DNA of 37,582 nt from Candidatus Izemoplasmatales bacterium (GTDB lineage Bacteria > Bacillota_I > Bacilli_A > Izemoplasmatales > Hujiaoplasmataceae): contig JAQUZN010000009.1 of assembly GCA_028691315.1 (NCBI GenBank), forward strand, positions 1-37,582, read 5' to 3'. The position numbers and the translations under genes are program-made. Every line of letters begins with the position of its first letter. Within the stretch, counting starts at the first letter, position 1. The notes under the pieces were generated by a model. It did not search any database and was not told where the DNA came from. It worked only from the letters and a program-made list of their open reading frames with translations. Shown in pieces: positions 8,024-15,777 of the stretch.

Positions 8024-9687
8024 AAAAAAATATAAACTATATGATTAGGTTAATCAAACTAATTCAACCTATCTATGGATATTTGTTTATCACCATATTT
8101 ACTGGTTTCTTGGGATTCGTTTCTGCAAGTCTAATTCCAATTCTTGGCGTGGTTATATTATTAGTACATCTTGATTACATTAACATTCAAAATATTGAAT
8201 TACTCTATATTCTACTTATGCTTTCAGGACTATTAAGGGGATTATTAAGATATGCTGAACACTACTTCGGTCATTATGTTGCATTTAAAACATTGGCATT
8301 GTTTAGAGATCATTTATTTGGTCATTTAAGAAAGATCGCTCCAACGAATATTTTGTCAAAAGAAAAAGGAGAACTGGTATCAATGGTTTCATCAGATATC
8401 GAAACTCTAGAAGTTTTTTATGCACATACAATCGCACCGGTTATGATTGCATTTCTTATGCTCATTTCTTTGTTTACTTCACTTACCCTTATCACATCGT
8501 TTTTATTCTCGATACCGGTATTAATCATGTATCTACTTATATCCTTTATACTACCGAGAAGATTCCATATAGAACTTGAAGGCCCATCAACGAATTATAG
8601 AGAGATTTTTAGTAGCAACAACAGTTTATTCTTGGAAAGCATGCAAGGAATAAATCAAATTAGATACCTAAATGCCTTTGAAGAACAAGAGCAAAAGATT
8701 TCAAAAGGAAGCATAAAACTAGAACAATCCTTCTTAGTTATTAAAAAGAAAAATATACACCATCGTTTGATAATTGATTTCCTGATTTATGCAACCATCA
8801 CACTTTCACTTCTTTTAGGCATAATACTATCAACGAATTCAAATATAGAGCATTATGAAGCAGTGCTTGGAGTTATCATTGTGATTTCATCTTTTGGACC
8901 TTTCATAGCACTATCAGCATTGCCCTCTACTTTGAATCAAACGATGGCGAGTGCAAAACGCGTTTTTGCATTACTTGATGAAAAACCTTTGATGGAAGAA
9001 AACATAGTTGGCAAATCGTTACACATAAAAAGTATAAATATGCATCATATTAATTACCAATATGATGAAAGAGTTATTTTAAAGGATTTATCCACTATAT
9101 TCCCCAAACAAGGCATTGTCGGTATTTATGGTGAATCTGGAAGCGGTAAATCCACTCTATTAAAAATTCTAATGCGCTATTTTGATCCCAACCAAGGTGA
9201 AATCGTATTCAACAATGAAAACTTAAAAAATTTAAATACAAAGTCAATTAGGAAAAACATTGCTTTTTTAGACCAAGAAACCTATATCTTTGAAGATACA
9301 TTTAAGTCAAACATTATATTGGCGAAACCATTTGATTCTAACAATCTAAATAACGCTTGCAAGATCGCTCAGCTACAATCTGTAGTTGATGCATTGCCTA
9401 ATGGATACGACACCGTTTTAGGTAATCGCTATTATAAACTATCATCAGGTGAGCAACAAAGGGTTGGTTTAGCAAGAGCTTTTTATTGGGATGCTAGAGT
9501 TCTATTGCTTGATGAGCCTACTAGTAATGTAGATAGTTTGAATGAGACAATGATTTTAGATGCCTTAGTTAAAGAAAAAACGAATCGTCTAATTATCATT
9601 ATTTCACATAGAAGATCAACATTATCTATATGTGATGATATTTATGAATTGAGAAACGGTTCTCTTGTAAAATATAACAACCAATAA
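8020..9687 (+). CDS. CydC-type ABC transporter, permease plus ATPase half
   Basis: 555 aa. Membrane domain in residues 1-310, then an ATPase domain with Walker A GESGSGKST, signature KLSSGEQQR, Walker B LLLDEPTSNVD and H-loop ISHRRS. This is the partner half of the preceding CydD-type protein (COG4987-like) and both ATPase sites look complete. AGAGGTG precedes the ATG. The operon DUF454-cydD-cydC ends here, and a strong hairpin terminator follows at about 9881-9925. The closeness to the feo operon could hint at haem or iron handling, but that is inference from neighbourhood only. Confidence 0.88.
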   Translation: MKKNINYMIRLIKLIQPIYGYLFITIFTGFLGFVSASLIPILGVVILLVHLDYINIQNIELLYILLMLSGLLRGLLRYAEHYFGHYVAFKTLALFRDHLFGHLRKIAPTNILSKEKGELVSMVSSDIETLEVFYAHTIAPVMIAFLMLISLFTSLTLITSFLFSIPVLIMYLLISFILPRRFHIELEGPSTNYREIFSSNNSLFLESMQGINQIRYLNAFEEQEQKISKGSIKLEQSFLVIKKKNIHHRLIIDFLIYATITLSLLLGIILSTNSNIEHYEAVLGVIIVISSFGPFIALSALPSTLNQTMASAKRVFALLDEKPLMEENIVGKSLHIKSINMHHINYQYDERVILKDLSTIFPKQGIVGIYGESGSGKSTLLKILMRYFDPNQGEIVFNNENLKNLNTKSIRKNIAFLDQETYIFEDTFKSNIILAKPFDSNNLNNACKIAQLQSVVDALPNGYDTVLGNRYYKLSSGEQQRVGLARAFYWDARVLLLDEPTSNVDSLNETMILDALVKEKTNRLIIIISHRRSTLSICDDIYELRNGSLVKYNNQ

Positions 9688-9771
9688 TAATACATAAAAG
9701 TTCATTAATCTTGAATATATAAGCATTGTATTTTTAGAATTGATGTCTATTATTCACATGCGATTCAATAC

Positions 9772-9892
9772 GCCATATGTACAGCACTATGCTAGGTGGA
9801 AAAAGAATACAACCCTTTGCAAAAAATAACCCACTAGTGGACTAATGGGTTTAAATGGGGATATTCTGGGATTTATACAGAAAAGTGCATAC
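9772..9892. repeat. Repeat R1, copy 1
   Basis: About 120 bp that recurs in the same orientation at 33389-33510, with roughly 85% identity by eye. Shared blocks include ATGCTAGGT, GACTAATGGGTTTA and GGGATATTCTGGGATTT. It lies just downstream of the AbiE operon; copy 2 lies just downstream of the caspase/TIR operon. It contains a hairpin described separately. Homology ends inside the left arm of the 9881-9925 terminator. Confidence 0.9.
9821..9851 (-). terminator. Minus-strand terminator inside R1
   Basis: AACCCA-C-TAGT-GG-ACTA-A-TGGGTT (9828-9851) folds into a hairpin with one mismatch and is followed, on the minus strand, by ATTTTTT (9821-9827). It would end the AbiE transcript. R1 copy 2 keeps the hairpin (33446-33469) and a shorter T-run. 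Confidence 0.7.
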
Positions 9893-9925
9893 TAGGCAGA
9901 TTTCTGCTTGGTACGCACTTTTTAT
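9881..9925 (+). terminator. Terminator of the CydDC-type operon (bidirectional)
   Basis: AAAAGTGC (9881-9888) pairs with GCACTTTT (9915-9922); inside, TAC pairs with GTA and GCAGA with TCTGC around a two-base loop. It is a long, nearly perfect stem followed by a T-rich tract. It lies between convergent operons and could serve both. Confidence 0.85.
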
Positions 9926-9934
9926 ATATTTCTT

Positions 9935-10990
9935 TTAGTTTAAATCAACCATTCTAATCGCAGTGGCAATCATATCGAAAGCACTTTGATCTAGTTTCCT
10001 AATTTGATTGATTGCTCTATAATTTTTCTCTGTAAATGGCGGTTGTGGCATTACTAGTACGTCATATGTATGATTAATCATTTTAGCAACAAATAACAAC
10101 ACTGGTGCTGCAAACTTATAGGCAACTTCACCGTTAACGCTAAATCCAAAAATGTGATTTTGAATTTTGCGTATACCTGTTATGAGATATGGATAATCAT
10201 CCGTATATAGAGCACCTCTTGATAAGATTGAAAGGGTTGCTTTAAAAGTGTCTTTTAGACAATCATTCGATGTAACATCAATACCTCGATATTTTATCTC
10301 ACTTTTTATAACATTGTTATATGTGTTTCTTACTGATTCTGGATTTTTTACCTCTAGTATGAGTTGAGACACATCCAGGAACTGTTTAATTACTTCAAGT
10401 GTTTTCTCAATTCTAGTTCCCTTATCATTGACATACTCATACTCGATACCAGTGGTATGAGGTGCAAAAGCGGTAAGTTTATCACCAAGGATGGATTCAA
10501 TGGTTGGTAGTTGTACTTGGTAATTACCTCCACTGGTTAATAAGAACTCATTGGCGATTTCTTTTGTTGCTAATTTTTCATATCCATGATGCTCAAATAG
10601 GATATCGAGTAAAATAGGAATCTCTTTTTCTGATGTTGGGGATTTGTAGTAATACTTGTAGTGCTTTTTAACTATATCGTTTTTTCCGACTCTTATATGT
10701 TCTTCCACACGTAAAAAAGGATAAATAACGGCTGCTTTAGTTAAGTAGTCATCAACTTCACAACTTGGTTCTACGATGATATCAATATCCGTTGAGAGTC
10801 GATAAGGTCTTTTAAGTAGTAGCATCAAAGCCGTACCGCCTTTAAATATAAAAGGCATCTTTACTTTAGCTAGAGATTCAAGTAACCCAAAAGCAAAAAT
10901 AGTTCTTTCAATGAGTTTTTTATCCAATGTAGGATATCTATCTTTCATACGATTGATATGATCGATTGAAAAACTTTCTTTTAATATCAT
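9935..10990 (-). CDS. abiEii: AbiEii-type nucleotidyltransferase toxin
   Basis: 351 aa. Residues 49-70 read FKGGTALMLLLKRPYRLSTDID: the GG-T-AL and S-x-DID motifs of the AbiEii/AbiGii (DUF1814) nucleotidyltransferase fold, with D68 and D70 as the likely metal ligands. ESILGDKLTAFAP further on is the typical third family motif (G-DK-x-A). AbiEii proteins are toxins of AbiE systems, which limit phage growth; related toxins transfer nucleotides to tRNA. It overlaps the upstream AbiEi gene by 4 bp (ATGA), so the pair is translated together. Both catalytic motifs are intact. Confidence 0.93.
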   Translation of the reverse strand: MILKESFSIDHINRMKDRYPTLDKKLIERTIFAFGLLESLAKVKMPFIFKGGTALMLLLKRPYRLSTDIDIIVEPSCEVDDYLTKAAVIYPFLRVEEHIRVGKNDIVKKHYKYYYKSPTSEKEIPILLDILFEHHGYEKLATKEIANEFLLTSGGNYQVQLPTIESILGDKLTAFAPHTTGIEYEYVNDKGTRIEKTLEVIKQFLDVSQLILEVKNPESVRNTYNNVIKSEIKYRGIDVTSNDCLKDTFKATLSILSRGALYTDDYPYLITGIRKIQNHIFGFSVNGEVAYKFAAPVLLFVAKMINHTYDVLVMPQPPFTEKNYRAINQIRKLDQSAFDMIATAIRMVDLN

Positions 10991-11706
10991 GACAACACTC
11001 CTGGTTTATAGTTTGATATTACTTCTTTAATTATATTTAAGTTGTTTCTTCGTTTAGCATAAGCATAAACTGTTTTTATATTGACTGGATATGTCTTAAA
11101 AATAGATTCAATGACATCCTCTTTTTCATCTTCGTTGATGAATTCTGTGATTAGGTCTTTAGTATATAAGTCCACAATAAGTTTTTCAATTTTAATGTCC
11201 TTCTTTTTTTGGTTGATTGGTGCTTGACTAATTAGTTGAGTCACGATGATAAGTTCGCCATCATACATATATAAATCTTCGTTATTTGGATTAAGTAGTG
11301 TTTTAATGGGGAATGTATTATATACATATCTAAAGACATCATTTATAAAGTATTTTTCAGTTTCAATGAATATGATTTTTCGTGCAATCTGATGATTGAC
11401 CCATTCATTCAAGAGCGTAGATTCAAAGACGGCCATACGAATGTTAGGAAATGCCTGATCAAGCGCATGAATGATTTTGTCTCTTTCATCACCCGTTTCT
11501 TGTTGGTGATAATATTTCGTTTTGCCGATAATGTACTTTGTTTGATCTAACTTACTAATAATACCATTTTTAACTAAACGATAAATAACCCATCTGATTG
11601 AAGTATCCTTGTAGTTTGGGTAAAACGTTCTGATGAGTTGATATAAGTCATCTCTATCTAATACTTTATTGTTATCTGAACTCAATAGTTTTTCTTCTAT
11701 GGTCAT
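10987..11706 (-). CDS. abiEi: AbiEi-type antitoxin, winged-helix
   Basis: 239 aa from the ATG at 11704-11706. I chose this start because AGGAGGTGA sits 5 nt upstream; the in-frame GTG three codons earlier lies inside that site. The N-terminal about 65 residues (EEKLLSSDNNKVLDRDDLYQLI, then SIRWVIYRLVKNGIISKLDQTKYII) form a winged helix typical of AbiEi antitoxin domains. The rest resembles the AbiEi/DUF6577 C-terminal domain (AVFESTLLNEWVNHQIARKI). The antitoxin is expected to repress its own promoter and to counter AbiEii. The promoter lies 20-50 bp upstream, within a recombinase remnant. Confidence 0.9.
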   Translation of the reverse strand: MTIEEKLLSSDNNKVLDRDDLYQLIRTFYPNYKDTSIRWVIYRLVKNGIISKLDQTKYIIGKTKYYHQQETGDERDKIIHALDQAFPNIRMAVFESTLLNEWVNHQIARKIIFIETEKYFINDVFRYVYNTFPIKTLLNPNNEDLYMYDGELIIVTQLISQAPINQKKKDIKIEKLIVDLYTKDLITEFINEDEKEDVIESIFKTYPVNIKTVYAYAKRRNNLNIIKEVISNYKPGVLS

Positions 11707-11728
11707 TATAATCACCTCCTACATACTC

Positions 11729-11757
11729 ATTATATCTCTTTCAACATTCTATATCAA
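11729..11757 (-). promoter_or_regulatory. AbiE promoter
   Basis: On the minus strand TTGATA (11752-11757), a 17-bp spacer and TATAAT (11729-11734). It is a strong sigma-A promoter 23 bp before the abiEi ATG. The same DNA resembles the last codons of a tyrosine recombinase gene (compare 15663-15690). Confidence 0.8.
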
Positions 11758-11800
11758 TGCATTTTCACACTTTTTTATATTTTTGTGAATTTGCATAGAA
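11730..11800 (-). pseudogene. Remnant of a tyrosine recombinase 3' end
   Basis: Read on the minus strand this stretch gives FYANSQKYKK, then KCIDIE, then (after a frame change) RMLKEI and a stop. It lines up with the recombinase C-terminus at 15663-15777, LYVHPNHEQKKKCIERMLKSI-stop. In-frame stops and a frameshift show it is not coding. Only about 23 codons remain, so the homology call is moderate; the DNA match GCATTGA...GAATGTTGAAA...GATATAA is the strongest part. Confidence 0.5.
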
Positions 11801-11802
11801 TT

Positions 11803-11852
11803 TTAAAAAAAAAGAAAACACTCTCACGCGCGTGTAAGGGGTGAAAGTGTTT
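11803..11852 (-). terminator. Minus-strand terminator at the R2 edge
   Basis: AAACACTCTCA (11816-11826) pairs with TGAAAGTGTTT (11842-11852) with one G-U pair, and the loop holds the palindrome CACGCGCGTG. On the minus strand a long T-rich run follows (11803-11815). It would separate AbiE from genes to its right. Confidence 0.75.
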
Positions 11853-11954
11853 GATGATAAAACTCTCTTTTCTTGGCTTAGTTAAATCATTTCATTTAAG
11901 ATTCATTTTCAAAATCATGATTTTCAAAAACTAGTGTCACGTATTTTAGATGTG
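11821..11954. repeat. Repeat R2, copy 1
   Basis: About 134 bp repeated in the same orientation at 36343-36474. Shared blocks include GTGTAAGGGGTGAAAGTGTT, CATTTTCAAAATCA and TTAGATGTG. It lies just upstream of the AbiE operon; copy 2 lies just upstream of the caspase/TIR operon. It contains the near-palindrome AAAATCATGATTTT. No open frame crosses both copies. Confidence 0.9.
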
Positions 11955-12001
11955 GGAATGGGGTCACGATATTTTTGTAAATATAAACTGGCCGGGAGGC
12001 A

Positions 12002-12673
12002 TCAAATATTAATTGGTTTATGACTTTCTTCATAAAACTCTCTAATCTCTTTTGGTGTATGACCATTGTTTTCATACATCCTGGTATTATTATGAAGCAT
12101 CATTGTGAGTCCAACAAATAGATTTAATTGAACTTCATCTTTAAATTGATACCCTCTTTTATTGATATAGCCCATATAATCAGAAGGCTTTCCACCCATG
12201 ATGATTCTATCATGTATTTCTAGCACATCGTACCGAACATCTTCTAGTTTCTTAATAGCAACCAATTTATTCGCTATGATGAATTTCTCTAGGTCTAATA
12301 GAGGTTTCATTGGTTCAACGTATTCATCATCTTCATATTTTAGAAACTCTTCCTTAGAGGGCAAATAGCGTGGTTTATTGGACTGTACTAAAAGCAAGTC
12401 TTTAGCAACTCTAACATCTTTAGTATCATTTAAATAGAAATAACCATTAGCAAGAATCTCTTGTTTAAAGGATAAGCCAATCTCACCTAAGCTTGATAAA
12501 AGTTCAAGTAAAGGGATTGCTTCTTCTTTGGATAAAAATTCTATTTCATATTGATTAAAGACTGAAATGAAGTCTTCAAGTTTTATCACACCATAAAGAT
12601 TGATAGCTGCAAAAGCATACTTCTTAATGAGTATTAATCGATTTGGTTTTAGATTGGTTGGTTTATTTGCCAT
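12002..12673 (-). CDS. Hypothetical protein with NNTRM-x-NGHTP motif
   Basis: 223 aa from ATG 12671-12673 (MANKPTNLKPN), which has GAAGGAAGAG 9 or more nt upstream; longer in-frame starts lack a site. It is soluble and helical, with no signal peptide or membrane segment. The C-terminus has LNLFVGLTMMLHNNTRMYENNGHTPKEI, a motif I associate with proteins that carry SEC-C zinc fingers or YecA-like regions, but no SEC-C cysteines follow here. I do not recognise a function. It overlaps the end of a 36-codon membrane peptide by 11 bp, which suggests coupled translation and a two-gene unit. Confidence 0.65.
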   Translation of the reverse strand: MANKPTNLKPNRLILIKKYAFAAINLYGVIKLEDFISVFNQYEIEFLSKEEAIPLLELLSSLGEIGLSFKQEILANGYFYLNDTKDVRVAKDLLLVQSNKPRYLPSKEEFLKYEDDEYVEPMKPLLDLEKFIIANKLVAIKKLEDVRYDVLEIHDRIIMGGKPSDYMGYINKRGYQFKDEVQLNLFVGLTMMLHNNTRMYENNGHTPKEIREFYEESHKPINI

Positions 12674-12773
12674 TTGACATTCTCTTCCTTCTAAGTTCAA
12701 TAAAAACATAGATAGCATTTGGTATTAACATACTGAGTATAAAGATAATAATCACTCCAACTTCATAGATCAT
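12663..12773 (-). CDS. Small single-helix membrane peptide (36 aa)
   Basis: From ATG 12771-12773 the peptide is MIYEVGVIIIFILSML, then IPNAIYVFIEL and a basic tail RRKRMSNGK: one membrane helix and a positively charged C-terminus. That shape is shared by small holin-like or type I toxin peptides and by membrane anchors. A TTG start 35 codons upstream would extend it, but without a good ribosome site. Its stop overlaps the start of the hypothetical gene by 11 bp. Expression is not proven, and the ribosome site (AGAAAGAAG) is weak. Confidence 0.4.
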   Translation of the reverse strand: MIYEVGVIIIFILSMLIPNAIYVFIELRRKRMSNGK

Positions 12774-12788
12774 AGTGGTCTTCTTTCT

Positions 12789-12905
12789 ATTGACGTTCAC
12801 TGTGGTTTTTACTATGTGAACGGCATAACGCTTTTTTGTCCTATAAAGGGTATATAAAAGGTGGTCTGTGTACCTCAAAAGATATGTTGGTGTTGGCGTT
12901 CACAT
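12789..12905. promoter_or_regulatory. Three GTTCAC/GTGAAC half-sites
   Basis: GACGTTCACTG (about 12792), TATGTGAACGG (about 12815) and GGCGTTCACATA (about 12894) share the same core. The second and third form a 9-bp inverted pair, ATGTGAACG/CGTTCACAT. They lie upstream of the small peptide gene and may be operator sites or the ends of a lost insertion. Confidence 0.35.
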
Positions 12906-12937
12906 ACATTATCGGACAAGAAATTTTCTGTTTTTAC

Positions 12938-15631
12938 TTAATTGATTTTAGGTTGCATTTTACTTTTAATAATTCCGTAATCCTTATTAATATTTTTGAG
13001 TCTAAATGAGCTTATAACACTCTGCTGAGTTTCTGGTGACCAATATATTATTAGAGATTTTCTTGCTCTAGTTATTGCTGTATAGAATATATTATGTGAT
13101 ATACTTTCCTCAATTTCACTAGTAATAATCAACTTCACAGAATCATATTCTAACCCTTGTGCTTTATGAATGGATATCGCATAAGCAATTTGGAAAGGAA
13201 CAACTGAATCTGAAGTAGAATCGTCACTATCAGTATTTGATGCTTTTGAAACACTGAATCCTATTATTGATTTACCTTCAAATGTCTTTATAAGTTTCAA
13301 TCCTGGGTCTAGATTAAATGCATTTATTGCCCTATCTATCTCAATCTCAAAATAAATCTTTTCAATATCCACAGCAATATTTGTGATGTTTCCTTTAAGG
13401 TTGTTATAAATAGTATTTGGAAATCTATCTGATTCGTTAAATACAATTGGATCTCCAACTTTATAAGTCCATATCCCCCATTGAAACACCTTATTTTTAT
13501 TCTTTATCTGTAGAAGTCTATTGATATTATTGATGCCATATAATCCATCATAATTAAGACATAATATTATTTCATCTGTTGCCTTATAATCAAATATTGA
13601 TTCATCATGGTTCTTACTATATGAGTTTTTGGATATATGCTCAGAAATCGAATCATCATTGTTTCTAACAAGTTCCCATAGTTTCAATAGATTGTCATCT
13701 GTCGTTCTGAAAGGCTTATATAACTCATAACAACAGTTGGGAATAAACTTTTTTAGCAATCCAAACCAATTGCCAAATGATATAGATTCGATTTGGAATA
13801 TATCACCAACAACAATCAATAACTGAAACTTGTTCATCATTAATATATTTAGCATATCTGAGTTGCTAACAGTACTTGATTCATCAATGATTAAGATGTC
13901 CGTAACTACTCCGTTTCTATAATTCTTTGCTACTGTGCTAAAACTACAATTTAATGCATTGACTTTTTTTCTTAGATTATCGACCGCAGTATTAGTGTTT
14001 GCTAAAAATAACTTTTTACTATCCTTAAAAAGATTAGCAATGTGATTAATTAAAGTGGTTTTACCAGTTCCTGCTGAACCATAAATTGCTGCTACTTTAG
14101 AGTCTGCAAAGATCTGTTTAATGATCACTTCTTTTTGAGGGTCATCAATGTTATTATAATCATCAATCCAAGATTCAACAGAATTACTATATTGATCTAT
14201 CCCGGAATCTGAAAGCGATATAATTTTGTTTAAGATGCCAATAGTGTTGTTTTCATACTCTGAAATATAAACTTGCTTCTTATCAATAATTAGTTGACGG
14301 CCTATATGTTTATAGTATATCGTATTATTATACTTTTTAACTAATTCTGGAATGTTTTCAAAATCAATTAGTTCATCCAAGGATGTGTATAAAATAGTTT
14401 CTTTTTCAGTGTTGCTTTTTATCTTTCTTGCTAATAATTCATGCATCCTTTTTTCTAGTGTTATGCATTCAAACAAATCGACTAACTTCGGATTGTGATT
14501 TATTAGAGACGTACAATATGGCATTTCGTCAAAGGAAATGCTGCCATACTCAATTAACAGATTAGATAATGATGCGTTCATCGCTCCCAAATATTGTCTC
14601 TTGATAATTTTGTTTTTCATTGTATATAGTAAATATCTCAAGATATTACAACCAGCCTTGTTTTTTGTAATAATCTTTCTGCATTCTGATAGAATCTTAA
14701 ATAGCGTTTCACTCACTCTTTTATTGGTGTGCAAATAATTGTATATATCTGTATATTCTTGATCTGGAACTGTAACGATATCAAAAAGGTTCAATCTGTT
14801 TTCAGTAAGATATTTCATCGTTTCATAGAATTCTTTAGTTTCAGTTTTAAACTCCAAATTCAAATTAAAATATTTAGCGAAATTATTGATTTCACAAGGC
14901 CTAATTGATATCATCCAGTTTGATACTATTTTTATTGGAATACTGAGTCCTAATATTGAAATGCTAGCATCTATGAATTTGGCTTTAATTGCATAATTAT
15001 CAACTATTTTAAATTTTGAAAATACAATTAGCCTATCAAATTTACTTCTGTTATCACTTCCTGGCGATAGAGTAACCTCATAAAAAACTCTTCCGTCAAC
15101 AAAAAAAGGTTTTACTTTTTCCACATAGAATCTGTCTTCAAATCCCGTATAATAATTCGCATTTCTATAAAGCGAAATCTTTGTTGCAATTTTTGAGTAG
15201 TATTCTTGAAATGTTTTGTCCTGATCAATAAGAAAAAGCTCTATGTTTTTTAAAATTGGGATCCCTAAGTTATCACTAACATATTGTTTGATGTCAAGCA
15301 AGTATTCGTAGTATTTCAACATAAGCCTTTCGGAATTATTAGAATCAAGCGTGTAATGAGATGCCGAAATATTAAGTAATGAATGAAACTTATAGAGTAG
15401 TTTGAATTTGCTTTTGCCATAGCAGTATTTAATTGCTTTTTCAATATTCGGATATGTGTAATCAACTTCAATACCATTTTCAGACTCATAAAGAATAAAA
15501 AAGATAGCTTCTATGAGATTTCGTAACTGTGCTAATACGTTAACTGAAATTTTACCTCGTTCTATACCTGAAGCCAGACTATCTTCAATAGCTTTGTTTG
15601 AATTGTCGAGAAACACTCTACTCTTAGACAT
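12938..15631 (-). CDS. SF1 helicase with large unknown N-terminal region
   Basis: 897 aa. Residues 505-890 are a superfamily 1 (UvrD/RecD-like) motor: Walker A GSAGTGKT (518-525), motif II DES (583-585), motif III VVGDIFQIES, and the C-terminal YAISIHKAQGLEYDSVKLI with YTAITRARKSL. The first about 500 residues have no motif I can name. They are helix-rich at the start (AQLRNLIEAIFFIL, somewhat like HEPN/DUF4145-type bundles, a weak guess), then mixed. TAAGGAGCATAAA precedes the ATG. It stands alone between a recombinase remnant and the small-peptide pair. In this island it is most likely an anti-phage or DNA-processing helicase. No nuclease motif was found. Confidence 0.85.
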   Translation of the reverse strand: MSKSRVFLDNSNKAIEDSLASGIERGKISVNVLAQLRNLIEAIFFILYESENGIEVDYTYPNIEKAIKYCYGKSKFKLLYKFHSLLNISASHYTLDSNNSERLMLKYYEYLLDIKQYVSDNLGIPILKNIELFLIDQDKTFQEYYSKIATKISLYRNANYYTGFEDRFYVEKVKPFFVDGRVFYEVTLSPGSDNRSKFDRLIVFSKFKIVDNYAIKAKFIDASISILGLSIPIKIVSNWMISIRPCEINNFAKYFNLNLEFKTETKEFYETMKYLTENRLNLFDIVTVPDQEYTDIYNYLHTNKRVSETLFKILSECRKIITKNKAGCNILRYLLYTMKNKIIKRQYLGAMNASLSNLLIEYGSISFDEMPYCTSLINHNPKLVDLFECITLEKRMHELLARKIKSNTEKETILYTSLDELIDFENIPELVKKYNNTIYYKHIGRQLIIDKKQVYISEYENNTIGILNKIISLSDSGIDQYSNSVESWIDDYNNIDDPQKEVIIKQIFADSKVAAIYGSAGTGKTTLINHIANLFKDSKKLFLANTNTAVDNLRKKVNALNCSFSTVAKNYRNGVVTDILIIDESSTVSNSDMLNILMMNKFQLLIVVGDIFQIESISFGNWFGLLKKFIPNCCYELYKPFRTTDDNLLKLWELVRNNDDSISEHISKNSYSKNHDESIFDYKATDEIILCLNYDGLYGINNINRLLQIKNKNKVFQWGIWTYKVGDPIVFNESDRFPNTIYNNLKGNITNIAVDIEKIYFEIEIDRAINAFNLDPGLKLIKTFEGKSIIGFSVSKASNTDSDDSTSDSVVPFQIAYAISIHKAQGLEYDSVKLIITSEIEESISHNIFYTAITRARKSLIIYWSPETQQSVISSFRLKNINKDYGIIKSKMQPKIN

Positions 15632-15662
15632 ATTTTATGCTCCTTAAGCGATACATATTTGT

Positions 15663-15777
15663 TTATATCGATTTCAACATTCTTTCAATGCATTTTTTCT
15701 TCTGCTCGTGATTAGGATGAACATATAGATTCAAAGTTGTCGAAATGTTGGAATGTTGTAAATGATAATATGGAATT
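15663..15777 (-). pseudogene. C-terminal end of a tyrosine recombinase (integrase), cut by the ISL3 element
   Basis: The minus strand reads YYHLQHSNISTTLNLYVHPNHEQKKK, then CIERMLKSI and a stop, without interruption. LxHSNISTTLNxYxH is the C-terminal box of tyrosine recombinases, with the H and the catalytic Y (in LNLYVH). The frame is cut exactly where the ISL3 left end begins (15778). No matching N-terminal part lies on the far side of the element, so the rest was lost. It is a relic of an integrative element that carried this region. Confidence 0.8.

Noticed and set aside
6290-9687. Confident assignment as cytochrome bd assembly genes cydDC
   Set aside because: The subfamily fits, but no cydAB genes are in the window, so only the type is named.
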